Assembly (NCBI GenBank): GCA_050291935.1
Contig: JBNKKR010000079.1
Span: 1 to 8,608 of the forward strand
Reading direction: 5' to 3'
Source: Desulfocapsa sp050291935
Lineage (GTDB): Bacteria > Desulfobacterota > Desulfobulbia > Desulfobulbales > Desulfocapsaceae
DNA: 8,608 nucleotides
The notes below the pieces were generated by a model. It worked only from the letters and a program-made list of their open reading frames with translations, made no database searches and was not told the origin of the DNA. The translations under genes were made by a program, and so were the position numbers. Of the stretch, positions 1 to 6,198 are shown piece after piece. Position 1 is the first letter of the stretch. Each line of letters starts with the position of its first letter.

Positions 1-682
1 AAAGTAAATCCGGGATAGCGTTAATTATCCCTTCCGTAAAGGCAAGTGCTTGCTGTAATGCGAAAGTGCGGGACTGGACAATCTGTTCCAGATTGGAGCT
101 CATTTCCTGTGCTCTTTGTTCAGCCTTTTTCCGCTCTTCCACCTCACGCATCAGCTCTAACTTTTTCAAACCACTTTCTGTCAAAATTTGGACAAGGTGA
201 CCGTAAAAATCGAGGAGTCTGCAAAGCTCTTCTCTCTTAAAAACCGGCACCTTGGTAAGCTCTGCCATATAATCATCCTCATCAAAACCGTACTTCTTGG
301 CCTGGTTGAGGAAAAAATCTCGGTCAATCTCTTCATCATCATAAAAAAATTGACCAATATGAAAGGTCGCCAACCTTTGGCCATCGATAATAATCGGCAT
401 GGCAATATCCCGGAGCCCGTTGCGGCAACGTGATTCAATATACTCCCCTTCCGTATCGTTGAGGCTATTAACAATAAAGGCGTCATTTTCACGACATCTG
501 GCGCAGGTAAGAGGATGCTTCCGGTGGAAACGGGCACAAAGTTCTTGCCAGCCAACAGACAACAGGAAATTTCTCTCTTGATCAAGAATTGCTGCAAAAA
601 CCCCTGTGGACTGATAGTGAACTTTCAAAAGCGACTCGACCCGGTCAAGATCTACCAACTCTTCGAAACGGTACCCGGTCAT
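1..682 (-). CDS. PocR-domain / PAS-domain sensor protein, N-terminal part (runs off the left edge)
   Basis: This is a signalling protein read on the minus strand from ATG at 682 and open to the window edge (227 residues seen). Residues about 8-165 resemble a PocR ligand-binding domain. Visible landmarks are a CARC cysteine pair (C60, C63), a further cysteine at C86, the strand AMPIIIDGQRLATFHIGQFF (94-113), and an acidic stretch followed by a helical tail. Residues about 172-215 are charged and coiled-coil-like (REVEERKKAEQ), and FTEGIINAIPDLL at the edge is a typical PAS-domain opening. PocR domains are known to bind small organic ligands. The output domain (histidine kinase, GGDEF or other) lies outside the window. 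The start is supported by AAGGGAG at 691-697, eight bases upstream. There is no signal peptide or membrane segment, so the visible part is probably cytoplasmic. It is divergent from the importer operon starting at 1264, which makes it a candidate regulator of it; that link is inference. Confidence 0.85.
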   Translation of the reverse strand, partial: MTGYRFEELVDLDRVESLLKVHYQSTGVFAAILDQERNFLLSVGWQELCARFHRKHPLTCARCRENDAFIVNSLNDTEGEYIESRCRNGLRDIAMPIIIDGQRLATFHIGQFFYDDEEIDRDFFLNQAKKYGFDEDDYMAELTKVPVFKREELCRLLDFYGHLVQILTESGLKKLELMREVEERKKAEQRAQEMSSNLEQIVQSRTFALQQALAFTEGIINAIPDLL

Positions 683-700
683 ATTCACTGCTCCCTTTTC

Positions 701-727
701 AGTATAATCCCAATGCTCCAATAACAA
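701..727 (-). promoter_or_regulatory. Possible promoter of the PocR-PAS gene
   Basis: Read on the minus strand, TATACT (701-706) matches a -10 box at five of six positions. TTGTTA (722-727) is a possible -35 box. The 15-base spacer is shorter than the ideal 17, so this is tentative. It would place the transcript start roughly 10-15 bases before the ribosome binding site. Confidence 0.3.
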
Positions 728-760
728 CTCTGTAACTGGATAAACTATCGCGCGTATTCT

Positions 761-782
761 CTACTAATTGTATACTTAGTAG
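761..782. promoter_or_regulatory. Operator-like inverted repeat between the sensor and importer operon
   Basis: CTACTAA (761-767) and TTAGTAG (776-782) form a perfect 7-base inverted repeat around the 8-base spacer TTGTATAC. The right arm continues into further TAG repeats (to about 785). The size and symmetry suit a dimeric transcription factor. It lies 34 bases upstream of the putative -35 box of the minus-strand sensor gene and about 480 bases upstream of the importer operon, so it more likely serves the sensor gene. Which protein binds it, if any, cannot be told. Confidence 0.35.
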
Positions 783-854
783 TAGTAATAAAGATAGATG
801 GGTTTATTAACAGCCCGTACCTAGGGAAATGACGAATGAATAAGATGGGGGAAT

Positions 855-884
855 CTCTACGCCTAACTCGTTTATTTCGTAGAG
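855..884. repeat. Small inverted repeat with an alternative overlapping pairing
   Basis: CTCTACG (855-861) pairs with CGTAGAG (878-884) across a 16-base loop. A second, mutually exclusive pairing uses TAACTC (864-869) and GAGTTA (882-887). Neither is followed by a T-run on the plus strand, so a simple terminator is unlikely. Two competing stems are compatible with an attenuator-like leader but may be chance. Confidence 0.25.
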
Positions 885-962
885 TTACTCAGAAATGTTA
901 TATCTCACCTCGCAAACATACTTGAACTTATTAAAAAAACCAAGAAGATTTATAGCTGAGTC

Positions 963-1005
963 GGGCAGATTGTCTGCTCTTACGAAAATTACACCACTCA
1001 TGGTG
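963..1005. repeat. Two adjacent small hairpins
   Basis: GCAGA (965-969) pairs with TCTGC (973-977) over a 3-base loop and extends by a G-T and a G-C pair to 963-979. Shortly after it, CACCA (992-996) pairs with TGGTG (1001-1005) over a 4-base loop. Together they make a short potentially structured stretch in the leader region of the importer operon. Stems this short also arise by chance. Confidence 0.2.
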
Positions 1006-1226
1006 GTACTGAAAAGAGTGCCCTAGCGGTATATATTTTCATTTGCCAATGGCTTCTACAAGATTTATCCATTTTACTTTATCCCAAAAATTCCAATGGC
1101 CAGCTTCGGCTGCATTCAATTTACCTATTTGACTTATCGCATATATCGATGGTAGAGGTTGCCGTTATTTCAACGCCTTGATTTTGTTTTGTCGAGATTG
1201 GAAACCATCTAAATTAAAAACTGACG

Positions 1227-1256
1227 TTGACTCGGAAGCCGTACGCAAACTATTTC
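1227..1256 (+). promoter_or_regulatory. Possible promoter immediately before the importer operon
   Basis: TTGACT (1227-1232) matches five of six bases of the -35 consensus. With an 18-base spacer it is followed by the weak -10 candidate TATTTC (1251-1256). If used, transcription would begin almost at the ATG at 1264. That would fit the absence of a ribosome binding site there and suggest a leaderless message. The -10 box is poor, so confidence is low. Confidence 0.25.
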
Positions 1257-1263
1257 GAATACG

Positions 1264-2028
1264 ATGATCCTGCCCAAACGCTTTACAGTCATAGCATTGA
1301 TCCTAGCGGTGTGGAGCATCTGCTCATTGGCTGGTTTTGTCAATAGTTATCTCTTACCGCCACCGTGGAAAATATTGTTGCTGGCCTTTCATATGCTCTG
1401 TGACGGTAGCCTGCTCCAGAACATCCAGGTGAGTTTCTACCGCGTATTTACCGGGTTTGGCATCACCGTACTTCTCGCTTTTCCGTTGGCCGTCCTCGTT
1501 GGGCTCAGGCCCATCGTCTACGAATTCCTCGAAATCCCTTTGGAGTTTATCCGACATATTCCACCCCTCGCCACCACACCCATACTTATATTATGGCTAG
1601 GAATCGGGGAAGCCTCCAAACTGGCTGTAATCATTCTGGCAACATTTTTCCCCATTTTTCTCAATACCGTTAGCGGTGTAACCCAATGTGATAAAAAGCT
1701 TATTGAAGTGGGCAAGGTTTTGGGACTTAGACCGTTTGCCATAATAAGACGGATCATTATGCCATCTGCACTTCCCGTTATCATCGTTGGTTTACGCCTT
1801 GGTTTTGGATATTCCTGGCGTGCACTTATCGGCGCAGAATTGTTAGCCGCAACCGCCGGCCTTGGCTATATGATCATCGAAGCAGAAGAACTGGCCAGGC
1901 CCGATGTGGTCCTCCTTGGTATTCTTAGCATTGGAACACTTGGATACCTGCTGGACACTCTGTTTTTGCGCCTCTCACGCCATTTTGTTTCCTGGCAGGA
2001 ATATGAGACGAACCATGGGCACCATTAA
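1264..2028 (+). CDS. NitT/TauT-family ABC importer permease (first system)
   Basis: This 254-residue inner-membrane permease is of the BPD_transp_1 / SsuC-TauC-NrtB type. Hydrophobic segments lie at about 7-29, 62-81, 100-114, 120-140, 172-195 and 215-240. The cytoplasmic EAA-type coupling loop, which contacts the ATPase, is at about 146-171 (E148, G150, G154). It is followed by the family block SWRALIGAELL (184-194) and GLGY (199-202). ATG at 1264 is the only in-frame ATG after the TGA at 1228; no ribosome binding site precedes it, so a very short or leaderless 5' end is possible. The gene overlaps the downstream ATPase by 26 bases, a sign of translational coupling. Its length is close to that of related permeases. 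The complex presumably uses a homodimer. The substrate is unknown: sulfonate, taurine, nitrate and thiamine-precursor importers all share this fold. Confidence 0.93.
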   Translation: MILPKRFTVIALILAVWSICSLAGFVNSYLLPPPWKILLLAFHMLCDGSLLQNIQVSFYRVFTGFGITVLLAFPLAVLVGLRPIVYEFLEIPLEFIRHIPPLATTPILILWLGIGEASKLAVIILATFFPIFLNTVSGVTQCDKKLIEVGKVLGLRPFAIIRRIIMPSALPVIIVGLRLGFGYSWRALIGAELLAATAGLGYMIIEAEELARPDVVLLGILSIGTLGYLLDTLFLRLSRHFVSWQEYETNHGHH

Positions 2029-2752
2029 CATAAAAGGACTCTGTAAAGGATACCTGATCAAGGACCGCTTTGTGCCCGCGTTAAGCGATATCAACCTGCA
2101 AATCGACGATGGAGAGTTTGTCACAGTGGTGGGAAAAAGCGGTTGTGGGAAAACCACCTTGCTCCGATTGCTCTCTGGCCTTGAATATCAGGATTCTGGA
2201 GATATCCGAATAGAAAATGGAAGCGACAAAGGTAATGGAGGAAAAGTCAGCATTGTTTTCCAGGAACCAAGACTGATGCCCTGGTTGACCGTAAGGGAAA
2301 ATATCACATTCTCACGCACTCATGAGAGTACTGCTTGTCAACTGACAAGCACAGTGGAAGCACTTCTCGGTATGCTTGGCTTAACAGCATTTCAGCATGC
2401 CTATCCCAGCCAAATATCAGGAGGCATGGCACAGCGAACGGCCTTAGGCCGAACGTTGTACTTTGATCCGGACATCATCCTGATGGATGAACCCTTTGGA
2501 GCCTTAGATGCCTTTACCCGTCGCAAGCTCCAACATGAATTGGTCGAAATTTTTTGCGCTCACCACAAGACCATTATCTTTGTCACCCATGACGTGGATG
2601 AAGCGGTACTACTGGGCCAAAGAATTGTGGTCATGGAGGATGGCCGCATTATCAATGATCTACCAAATACTCTACCCTATCCGCGTGAAGTGCTGGCAAC
2701 AGATTTTCTTGTAGTACGCGAAAAAATTATCAGATCGGTTATTCAACCATAA
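2003..2752 (+). CDS. NitT/TauT-family ABC importer ATPase (first system)
   Basis: This cytoplasmic ATPase (249 residues) powers the first importer. All nucleotide-binding motifs are present: Walker A GKSGCGKT (44-51), Q-loop FQEPRLMPW (Q87), signature ISGGMAQR (138-145), Walker B IILMDEP with catalytic E163, D-loop ALD (167-169) and switch histidine H196. The FQEP..MPW sequence after the Q-loop is typical of the SsuB/TauB/NrtC group. The region between Walker A and the Q-loop is short and has a Gly/Asn-rich turn. I chose ATG 2003, but ATG 2015 is equally possible: AGGA at 1997-2000 is too close to the first and rather far from the second. The open frame extends upstream into the permease, but that part is not family-like. 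The start overlaps the end of the permease gene, and 42 bases separate its stop from the binding-protein gene. Confidence 0.93.
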   Translation: MRRTMGTINIKGLCKGYLIKDRFVPALSDINLQIDDGEFVTVVGKSGCGKTTLLRLLSGLEYQDSGDIRIENGSDKGNGGKVSIVFQEPRLMPWLTVRENITFSRTHESTACQLTSTVEALLGMLGLTAFQHAYPSQISGGMAQRTALGRTLYFDPDIILMDEPFGALDAFTRRKLQHELVEIFCAHHKTIIFVTHDVDEAVLLGQRIVVMEDGRIINDLPNTLPYPREVLATDFLVVREKIIRSVIQP

Positions 2753-2794
2753 CCGTAAGGAACAACAACAATTATCAACTCTAAAGGAGAAATT

Positions 2795-3757
2795 ATGAAA
2801 AAAACAAAGATACTTTTCAAGCTCACGCTGCTGTTAAGCCTGTTGCTATTCCCTGCTGTAAGCGCAATGGCAAACGACACGTCAAAACCTGACACTATAC
2901 GTGTCACCTACGTAAAACTACCGTTAAATGTCCCCGCAATTATCGTCAAAAATATGGGATTGCTGGAAAAAGAATTTGCAAATGACCAAATCGCCATCCA
3001 GTGGGCGGAAATCACATCCGGCGGTAAACAGACCCAAGCCTTGGCTGCTGGTTCCATCGATATTGCCAGTGTCTTGAGTAGCACTGCTGCCATCACAGCC
3101 CGTGCAAACGGTGTTGATCTCAAAGTTGTATCCGTTTTTGCAAGAGCGCCAAAGGCGTTCAATATTATGTCCATAGATCCCGCCGTCAAAAGTGTTGTGG
3201 ATTTGAAAGGCAAAAAGGTTGCCGGACCAAAAGGCTCGTTGCTTAATCAAACCTTGTATGCAGCTCTATTAAAAAACAATATAGCGCCTGAAGACGTAGG
3301 CTATGTACATATGGGCGTACCCAAAGCCTTTGCTGCATTACTTGGCGGAAGTGTTGACGCTGCCCTGCTCGCTGGTCCGATTGTTCCCAAGGCACTGGCT
3401 CAGGGAGCCCACATAATTGCAAATGGTGAAGGGTTGGTAAAAGGTTTGATTGTCACAGCAGTAAAAGAACCTTTCCTGGTTCATCATCCTGACCTGATAA
3501 AACGTTACCTGGCAATCCAACAACAAGCACTCGCATTTATGAAGGAAAATCCAGAAAAAACATATGCAATAGTTGCCAATGAAACAGGTTTGAGCATCGA
3601 TGCCGTCAAAAACATGTACCCGTGGTATGATTTCAATCCTGCAATCAATGGTTCTGATATGGAGGATCTGTCTGCCACCCAGGACTTTCTTCTGCAAAGT
3701 GGTATGCTTGAGAGTGCAACCGATATGGCATCTCTGGTGGAAAAAGTATTACCTTAA
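2795..3757 (+). CDS. Periplasmic substrate-binding protein, NMT1/SsuA-like (first system)
   Basis: This 320-residue exported protein should capture the solute and deliver it to the permease. The N-terminus is a classical signal peptide: KK at 2-3, hydrophobic core about 6-22, and a likely cleavage after the AMA at 24-26. There is no lipobox cysteine, so it should be free in the periplasm. The mature part follows the two-lobed NMT1/SsuA pattern. It has an early VTYVKLPLN stretch, TSGGKQTQALAAGSIDIA leading to a small-residue loop, DLKGKKVAGPKGS in the hinge-to-lobe 2 region, and ALLGGSVDAAL. The C-terminal helices are usual for these proteins (KENPEKTYAIVANETGLS). The start has a strong ribosome binding site, AAGGAG, four to five bases upstream. 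Ligand specificity cannot be deduced; NMT1-like proteins bind aliphatic sulfonates, nitrate, pyrimidines and other small molecules. Confidence 0.92.
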   Translation: MKKTKILFKLTLLLSLLLFPAVSAMANDTSKPDTIRVTYVKLPLNVPAIIVKNMGLLEKEFANDQIAIQWAEITSGGKQTQALAAGSIDIASVLSSTAAITARANGVDLKVVSVFARAPKAFNIMSIDPAVKSVVDLKGKKVAGPKGSLLNQTLYAALLKNNIAPEDVGYVHMGVPKAFAALLGGSVDAALLAGPIVPKALAQGAHIIANGEGLVKGLIVTAVKEPFLVHHPDLIKRYLAIQQQALAFMKENPEKTYAIVANETGLSIDAVKNMYPWYDFNPAINGSDMEDLSATQDFLLQSGMLESATDMASLVEKVLP

Positions 3758-3781
3758 CCAGCTCAACAGAGTGAAACAATC

Positions 3782-3786
3782 AGGAG
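3782..3786 (+). promoter_or_regulatory. Ribosome binding site selecting a GTG start
   Basis: AGGAG ends seven bases before GTG at 3794. This spacing supports the GTG as the start of the FmdE-like gene; no ATG in the same frame lies nearby. Confidence 0.75.
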
Positions 3787-3793
3787 CAAAATC

Positions 3794-4327
3794 GTGAAGG
3801 ACAACTCTATTATAATTTGTGACGATCAAGGTGATATCCGAATCACTTATGAAGAAATACTCAAGTACCACGGACAAGACTATTATGGTGGTGTTGCGCT
3901 GGCCCTTAAGGTTTTACAGCTTGGGTTTTCGCTCTTGCTTGGAGAACAAGTCCCACACCGCAACAAGATACGAATTGTTGTCGGATTCGATCCTCCAGGA
4001 GTAATGGACGCAATCGAGTTTGTTACCAGAGCGCAGACCCGTAGACATCTCACCGTCGACCCCGAGCCACCAAAGGGACCCGACTCCGTTTTTGGAAAAT
4101 ATTATTTTGAAGTGCACTATGAAAACCAGAAAGTAAACCTGTGGCTCAAACCCGGGATCCTGCCTGATGATTTTACCATGCTGGCCCGCAAGGCATTTGC
4201 AGGAATTGCCGACTCACATGAGCGCGCCCGCTGGACCGAGTATAAAAAGAAGATTGGTGATCATCTTCTGACACTTGAGCCTGCAGATATCCTCGATTTT
4301 GATGAACCATTCCAACAGGAGTGCTGA
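3794..4327 (+). CDS. Small FmdE-like protein lacking the usual cysteines, last gene of the importer operon
   Basis: This 177-residue protein has no signal peptide or membrane segment and is probably cytoplasmic. Its pattern resembles the FmdE family (named after formylmethanofuran dehydrogenase subunit E). It has ILKYHGQDYYGGVALALK at 22-39, matching the family's HGHxCPG...G..A block. IRIVVGFDPPGVMDAIEFVT follows at 59-78, matching the C..DAI.. block, and a FGKYYFEV strand at 101-107 matches the later GK segment. The family cysteines are replaced by Y30 and G69; only C9 and C177 occur in the protein, while H26 and D72 are kept. It therefore probably does not bind metal or a cluster in the canonical way. 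It begins 36 bases after the binding-protein gene and is followed by the operon terminator, so it is co-transcribed with the importer. I infer a role linked to the imported compound; the reaction is unknown. The family assignment rests on motif recall only. Confidence 0.6.
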   Translation: MKDNSIIICDDQGDIRITYEEILKYHGQDYYGGVALALKVLQLGFSLLLGEQVPHRNKIRIVVGFDPPGVMDAIEFVTRAQTRRHLTVDPEPPKGPDSVFGKYYFEVHYENQKVNLWLKPGILPDDFTMLARKAFAGIADSHERARWTEYKKKIGDHLLTLEPADILDFDEPFQQEC

Positions 4328-4351
4328 AAACATTTTGCGACAATAACAAAA

Positions 4352-4385
4352 AACCCTCTTGACAGCATAAACCGTTAAGAGGGTT
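4352..4385. terminator. Bidirectional hairpin terminator between convergent operons
   Basis: AACCCTCTT (4352-4360) pairs perfectly with AAGAGGGTT (4377-4385). In RNA the stem extends inward by G-U, A-U and C-G pairs, leaving a 10-base loop. On the plus strand it is followed by TTCTTTACTTTAA, and on the minus strand by TTTTTTGTTATTG. It can therefore end transcription of both the FmdE-like gene (stop at 4327) and the minus-strand binding-protein gene (stop at 4434). Confidence 0.85.
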
Positions 4386-4433
4386 CTTTACTTTAACAGC
4401 AAAATAACTCCTTAACAATAATCACAGATACAA

Positions 4434-5411
4434 TCACTTTTGATCCATCTGTTGTAAAAACGAAGGATCAATGGCCTGATTCCAATCTGGAAGCTCTGCA
4501 ATTTTGCCAATTTTTTGTAAAAACAGTGCTGTGGTCGTAAGGCTTTTGATGGTAGATGTATCAAGGGTCAGTTGATAATAGTGATAGCCCATGGCATGAC
4601 CAATCACCTCAGGAGGCAGACCGCTTTGTGCCGCCTGGATGGCAATGGCCTCCTCTGGGTGTTCTTTGATAAAGATTTGCGCCTTCTTTAATCCCTTAAG
4701 CATTTTGACCACTGCATCAGGGTGTGCAGACGCAAACTTTGTATTGACCAAAATAAAGATGGGATAACTATTCCCCAGGCCACCTAGAGTAGCAAGTTCC
4801 CTACCAAAACCATCCGCCTCAGCCTTGGACGGTGTGGGTTCGCTGGCAACCAATGCATCAAGCTCACCAGCGGCCAGGGCTAAAAGTTGATCCTTTGGGC
4901 GCATATCAATCATCTCGTGACTCAAATCCATTCCTTTGCTGCGGGTGAATTGTTCAAAACCGCCATGGGTGGAGGTACCTTTTTTGATGCCTATCCTTTT
5001 CCCTGTCAAATCATTAAGCTTTTGGATTGTGCTATTGGCAGCCACTATAATTCGATGCCGCTGTTCACCGCCTCCATGGGAAGCAACTATGGAAAAATCC
5101 GTCCCCTTGCTGATGGTGATGATGGCTGTAGTATCACCCATGGTTCCGAAATCGGCATTCCCGTAAACCAGAGCCTCTGTGCAGGCTGGGCCACTTGAGA
5201 AAATCATCGGTTTAACGACTAGACCCTGCTCCTCAAAAAATCCTTTTTTAACAGCGATAATGGACGCCGCATCAGCCACCCGGTCCTGGTAGGCAAAGGT
5301 TATGGTGACCTGTTCTTGTGCTTGCTTATCTTGCGAGCAACCACTCAAGCAAAAAGTAGCCAAGAAAACAAAAAATAAGAGCTTTACCGTCATTTCAGTT
5401 TGTTTCAACAT
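4434..5411 (-). CDS. Lipoprotein substrate-binding protein, NMT1/SsuA-like (second system)
   Basis: This 325-residue protein captures the solute of the second importer. It carries a lipoprotein signal sequence: hydrophobic stretch 11-21 and lipobox LSGC (22-25), so C25 should be lipidated. The residue after the cysteine is Ser rather than Asp, which by the classical rule does not retain a lipoprotein in the inner membrane. The mature part shows the NMT1/SsuA pattern: ITFAYQDRVADAASIIAVKK, SSGPACTEALVYGNADFGTMG, DLTGKRIGIKKGTSTHGG and LAAGELDALVASEP. The ATG at 5411 is chosen because AGGGA precedes it by seven bases and the signal sequence begins there. The same frame is open further upstream, but that stretch lies inside the ATPase gene and is not signal-like. 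It is the last gene of its operon and is clearly diverged from the first system's binding protein, so a different ligand is plausible. Confidence 0.92.
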   Translation of the reverse strand: MLKQTEMTVKLLFFVFLATFCLSGCSQDKQAQEQVTITFAYQDRVADAASIIAVKKGFFEEQGLVVKPMIFSSGPACTEALVYGNADFGTMGDTTAIITISKGTDFSIVASHGGGEQRHRIIVAANSTIQKLNDLTGKRIGIKKGTSTHGGFEQFTRSKGMDLSHEMIDMRPKDQLLALAAGELDALVASEPTPSKAEADGFGRELATLGGLGNSYPIFILVNTKFASAHPDAVVKMLKGLKKAQIFIKEHPEEAIAIQAAQSGLPPEVIGHAMGYHYYQLTLDTSTIKSLTTTALFLQKIGKIAELPDWNQAIDPSFLQQMDQK

Positions 5412-5418
5412 ACTATTA

Positions 5419-5423
5419 TCCCT
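5419..5423 (-). promoter_or_regulatory. Ribosome binding site fixing the binding-protein start
   Basis: AGGGA on the minus strand lies seven bases before ATG 5411 and directly after the ATPase stop codon. This favours the 5411 start over longer readings and suggests coupled translation. Confidence 0.65.
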
Positions 5424-5424
5424 A

Positions 5425-6195
5425 TCAAATATTTTTTTCAGGTGGGCAACAGAGCATAAGCTCAGCAAAAAGTTTTTTACGTAAGCGAACCATTTCATCG
5501 CAAAACAAATCACGGGGCCGCGCCAGGTCAAGCTTAAGATCAAGCTGCACCCGGCCTGGTCGTACCGTAAGTAAAATAATCCGATCAGCCAACAACAACG
5601 CCTCCTCGATGGAGTGGGTCACGAAAAGCACGGTCTTTTTTTGTTGCTGCCAGATGGCGAGCAACTCATGATCCAATCTTTTTCTGGTCTGTTCATCCAT
5701 GGCACCAAAGGGTTCATCCATTAGCATAATCGACGGGTCCAGTGCCAAAATCCTTGCCAAAGCCACCTTCTGCTTCATACCGCCGGAAAGCTCATGGGGC
5801 ATGGCATGGTCAAACTGTTTAAGGCCGACCAGATCAAGATAATAGCGTCCAATCTCCTCGCATTTTGCGGAAGAATACCCCTGTAAGCGCAGACCAAAAA
5901 CGATGTTACTCAGCACCGATTTCCAAGGAAACAGGCTTGGTTCCTGGAAAATAACACCTCGATCCGGAGCCGGTCCGCTGATTGTCCGGTGATGAAGAAG
6001 AATATTTCCCTTTGTAGGCTGCATAAAACCGGCAACCAAGTGTAAAAGAGTCGACTTCCCCGAACCACTGGGACCGATAAGACAGACAAACTCCTCCTCA
6101 CCAATGGCCAGATTAATATCCTTTAAAGCAACCAAGCCCTGGCCTGTTTGTTGGTTGATAAATACTTTGCTGACATTTTCACATTCCAACAACAT
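5425..6195 (-). CDS. NitT/TauT-family ABC importer ATPase (second system)
   Basis: This cytoplasmic ATPase (256 residues) powers the second importer. Motifs in order are Walker A GPSGSGKS (41-48), Q-loop FQEPSLFPW (Q84), signature LSGGMKQKVALAR (136-148), Walker B IMLMDEP with E161, D-loop AMD (165-167, Met in place of the usual Leu), and switch histidine H194. The RPGRV stretch after the switch region is also typical of SsuB/TauB-like ATPases. ATG 6195 is preceded by AGGGG about seven bases upstream and lies three bases after the permease stop, so the two genes are tightly coupled. The C-terminal tail (LMLCCPPEKNI) has a double cysteine and does not match the common family ending. Only 13 bases separate it from the binding-protein gene. 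Confidence 0.93.
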   Translation of the reverse strand: MLLECENVSKVFINQQTGQGLVALKDINLAIGEEEFVCLIGPSGSGKSTLLHLVAGFMQPTKGNILLHHRTISGPAPDRGVIFQEPSLFPWKSVLSNIVFGLRLQGYSSAKCEEIGRYYLDLVGLKQFDHAMPHELSGGMKQKVALARILALDPSIMLMDEPFGAMDEQTRKRLDHELLAIWQQQKKTVLFVTHSIEEALLLADRIILLTVRPGRVQLDLKLDLARPRDLFCDEMVRLRKKLFAELMLCCPPEKNI

Positions 6196-6198
6196 TCA

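Larger units (their letters stand above)
683..1263. other. Long intergenic region without a credible gene
   Basis: About 580 bases separate the divergent sensor gene and importer operon. In all frames I see only short open stretches without ribosome binding sites or recognisable protein motifs. Besides the inverted repeat at 761-782, it holds small hairpin-forming sequences at 855-884, 963-979 and 992-1005. The octamer CCAATGGC occurs twice, at 1046-1053 and 1093-1100. I recognise no known riboswitch consensus. It may be a long regulatory leader, an unrecognised small RNA gene, or decayed sequence. Confidence 0.5.

Noticed and set aside
181..597. Open frame of 138 codons on the minus strand within the left-edge gene
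   Set aside because: It is an out-of-frame shadow. The adjacent minus-strand frame from 682 is open to the edge, has a ribosome binding site and encodes a recognisable PocR-PAS protein.
885..1001. A 39-codon minus-strand frame (ATG at 999-1001) in the long intergenic region
   Set aside because: No ribosome binding site, no recognisable motif, and about the length expected by chance in AT-rich DNA.
1904..2002. N-terminal extension of the first ATPase reading into the permease gene
   Set aside because: The extra 33 residues do not look like an ATPase N-terminus, and the reading lies wholly inside the permease coding sequence. Starts at 2003 or 2015 fit the family.
5412..5543. Longer reading of the second binding protein from an upstream start
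   Set aside because: It overlaps the ATPase gene and would bury the lipoprotein signal sequence. The 5411 start has a ribosome binding site.
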